From positions 1-64,000 of the forward strand of contig NZ_CP072389.1 of assembly GCF_018127785.1 (NCBI RefSeq): a stretch of DNA of 64,000 nucleotides, written 5' to 3'. The notes under the pieces are model-generated. The model was not told where the DNA came from. It did not search any database and was given only the letters and a program-made list of their open reading frames with translations. This DNA comes from Prevotella scopos JCM 17725. GTDB taxonomy: Bacteria; Bacteroidota; Bacteroidia; Bacteroidales; Bacteroidaceae. Below are positions 62,360 to 64,000 of the stretch, piece after piece (within the stretch, counting starts at the first letter, position 1; the number at the start of each line of letters is the position of its first letter). The translations under genes were made by a program, and so were the position numbers.

Positions 62360-63910
62360 ATGAAAAAGATTAATATATATAAAGCCATCACTGCCTGCAC
62401 ATTCGCAAGTGCAGTGTTAATCTCAATGCCATCTTGTACAGATGGTTTTCAGGAGGCAAACCGTCCAGGAACAGGTGCTTCTGCTGAAGACCTGAATCGT
62501 GACAACTATCTTACCTCTTCCTTCATCGTACAGATGGAGGACCAAGCTTTCCCTGAGCAGGAGAATACTTACCAGATGAACCAAGACCTTATCGGTAACT
62601 ACTTGGGCCGTTACATGACTTACGCCAACAATGGTTTCGCTGAGAAGAACTTCGCTCGTCTGAATGCTCCTAATGGTTGGGTACGCTATCCTTTCAAGGA
62701 TTCTATGCCAAAGACTGTTTCAGCTTTCAAGGAGATTGCGCGTGTGACAAAGGGCGAAGGACCCGTTTATGCTTGGGCTTTGATTCTCCGTGCACAGTCG
62801 TTCATGCGTCTGACCGATATGTACGGACCACTTCCTATCGGTGCTGATGCAAACGATGGTAATGCTTACTCTTCACAGGAAGATGTTTACAAGAGCCTTA
62901 TCGCTGACCTCAACAAGGCTACAGAGATTATCAAACCTCTCGTTGCAGCAAACGCAAATGTTGCTATTTCAGAGGAGCATGACAAGGTTTATCAGGGTAA
63001 GTTGGCTAACTGGTTGAAGTATGCTAACTCTTTGAAGCTCCGTATTGCTATCCGCATCCGCTTTGTTGAGCCTACACTGGCTAAGCAGTTAGGTGAGCAG
63101 GCTGTGCAGGATGGTGTGATTACAAGCAATGAAGACAACTGCGCTATTGCTTATACACCAAACGGACAGTATAAGACCTCTGTAGAGTGGGGCGATAGCC
63201 GTGCTTGTGCCGACCTCGAGAGCTTCCTCACAGGTTATAATGACCCACGTCTGACGAAGTTCTTTACCCCAGTAGAGGGTGGTATTCGTCCGGTAATCGG
63301 TTGTCGTGCCGCTGCTAAGATTGGTAACAAGACTACCGCTGGTAAGGCTTACTCAGCTGCTAACATCAAGCAGGACAGCAAGGGCGTATGGCTCACTGCT
63401 TCAGAGATGGCTTTCTGTCGTGCTGAGGGTGCTTTGGCAGGATGGAGCAACATGGGTGGTACCGCAAAGAGCCTCTATGAGGAAGGTGTGAAACTCTCCT
63501 TCGAGCAGTGGGGTGCTGGTGATGCAACAACCTACTTGGCTGATAACACATCAACCGAGAAGAATTATGAGGACCCAATCAGTGACTATGGTGGGAATGT
63601 AAGTGCTGTTAGTACCATCACCATCAAGTGGGACGACTCAGCAACTGAAGAACAGAAGATGGAGCGTCTGATTACTCAGAAGTGGATTGCAATGTTCCCT
63701 AACGGACAGGAAGGCTGGTGTGATATCCGTCGTACAGGTTATCCAAAGGTGTTCCCTCTGGCACAGTCAACAGACTACAGCATCCAGGTTGCCAATCGTA
63801 TCCCATTCGATATCGATGAGGCTACCAATAACAAGGTAAACTACCTTAAGGCTGTTCAGATGTTGAATGGTAATGACGACTATGCTACCAAGATGTGGTG
63901 GCAGCGTTAA
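62360..63910 (+). CDS. SusD-like outer-membrane lipoprotein (SusD-like_2 type)
   Basis: A 516-residue lipoprotein (lipobox SMPSC, Cys26). Helical TPR-type segments include VYAWALILRAQSFMRLTDMY, then GPLPIGADANDGNAY, KLANWLKYANSLKLRIAIRI and, at the end, NGQEGWCDIRRTGYPKVFP, features of the SusD-like_2 subgroup that often pairs with peptide- or glycan-type SusC proteins. It caps the adjacent SusC channel on the cell surface. Another exported-protein gene starts 35 bp later, so the operon continues past the window. Confidence 0.92.
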   Translation: MKKINIYKAITACTFASAVLISMPSCTDGFQEANRPGTGASAEDLNRDNYLTSSFIVQMEDQAFPEQENTYQMNQDLIGNYLGRYMTYANNGFAEKNFARLNAPNGWVRYPFKDSMPKTVSAFKEIARVTKGEGPVYAWALILRAQSFMRLTDMYGPLPIGADANDGNAYSSQEDVYKSLIADLNKATEIIKPLVAANANVAISEEHDKVYQGKLANWLKYANSLKLRIAIRIRFVEPTLAKQLGEQAVQDGVITSNEDNCAIAYTPNGQYKTSVEWGDSRACADLESFLTGYNDPRLTKFFTPVEGGIRPVIGCRAAAKIGNKTTAGKAYSAANIKQDSKGVWLTASEMAFCRAEGALAGWSNMGGTAKSLYEEGVKLSFEQWGAGDATTYLADNTSTEKNYEDPISDYGGNVSAVSTITIKWDDSATEEQKMERLITQKWIAMFPNGQEGWCDIRRTGYPKVFPLAQSTDYSIQVANRIPFDIDEATNNKVNYLKAVQMLNGNDDYATKMWWQR

Positions 63911-63945
63911 TAAGATAGCTATTATACAATAAACATTCGATTAAA

Positions 63946-64000
63946 ATGAAGAATTTAATAAAGATATTCTTACTCTCAGCCTGCGCTGCAACAGCTTTCA
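63946..64000 (+). CDS. start of an exported protein, cut by window end
   Basis: The ATG at 63946 opens a frame encoding MKNLIKIFLLSACAATAF, a signal peptide or lipoprotein signal. It is 35 bp after the SusD-like stop and in the same direction, so it is probably the third gene of the SusC/SusD operon, where surface glycan- or peptide-binding proteins or hydrolases are often found. Confidence 0.6.
   Translation, partial: MKNLIKIFLLSACAATAF

Overview
The window looks like chromosomal DNA of a Bacteroidota species, most likely an oral-type Prevotella. Supporting features are two SusC/SusD outer-membrane pairs, further TonB-dependent receptors, a short RpoD-type sigma factor, a MurF-alanine racemase fusion, fimbrillin/FISUMP lipoproteins, and promoters of the Bacteroidota form TTTG-N19-21-TAnnTTTG in front of several genes. 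I saw no rRNA, tRNA or CRISPR array. The genus is an inference; nothing in the window fixes the species.

Bases 1-12,240 are a polymorphic-toxin locus. A large Rhs protein, whose start lies upstream of the window, carries one variable C-terminal tip and is followed by a small membrane protein that is probably its immunity protein. Downstream lies a train of promoterless, start-less orphan cassettes. Each is a piece of rhs core DNA joined to a different tip and a different immunity candidate: a glycine-zipper tip, an HSEGS-motif tip cut by a defective ISL3-like insertion sequence, an HEYFH metalloprotease-like tip and an unrecognised tip. Two immunity-type lipoproteins without toxins follow. 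Small rhs scars between cassettes suggest repeated displacement and recombination.

Bases 12,240-27,330 mix housekeeping genes (Nudix hydrolase, GSCFA protein, Fur-family regulator, MurF-Alr, RmuC, a secreted trypsin-like protease) with accessory material. The accessory items are a SecB-like chaperone, a RloA/RloB-type ATPase-nuclease pair, an IS30 transposase remnant, an orphan HipB-like repressor, an IS3 element with a -1 frameshift signal, and several families of non-coding dispersed repeats.

Bases 27,337-37,590 hold a SusD/SusC pair (minus strand), rpoD, an S41 peptidase and a TonB-dependent receptor. Bases 37,692-47,782 are one minus-strand cluster: leucine-rich-repeat protein, TonB-dependent receptor, small lipoprotein, outer-membrane beta-barrel protein, DUF4876-type lipoprotein and a large M16 peptidase. 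This could be a protein or peptide import-and-cleavage system.

Bases 47,993-64,000 hold an OmpA lipoprotein, proS, a secreted protein, two fimbrillin/FISUMP lipoproteins each preceded by a related 59-74-residue small protein, remains of an AbiE-type toxin-antitoxin operon, and a second SusC/SusD pair followed by the start of another exported protein at the window edge.

Miniature elements with GGYTC-type ends recur at about 12.2, 19.3, 23.4, 32.3, 54.2 and 58.3 kb. One is a 419-bp element with terminal inverted repeats and a perfect 8-bp target duplication.
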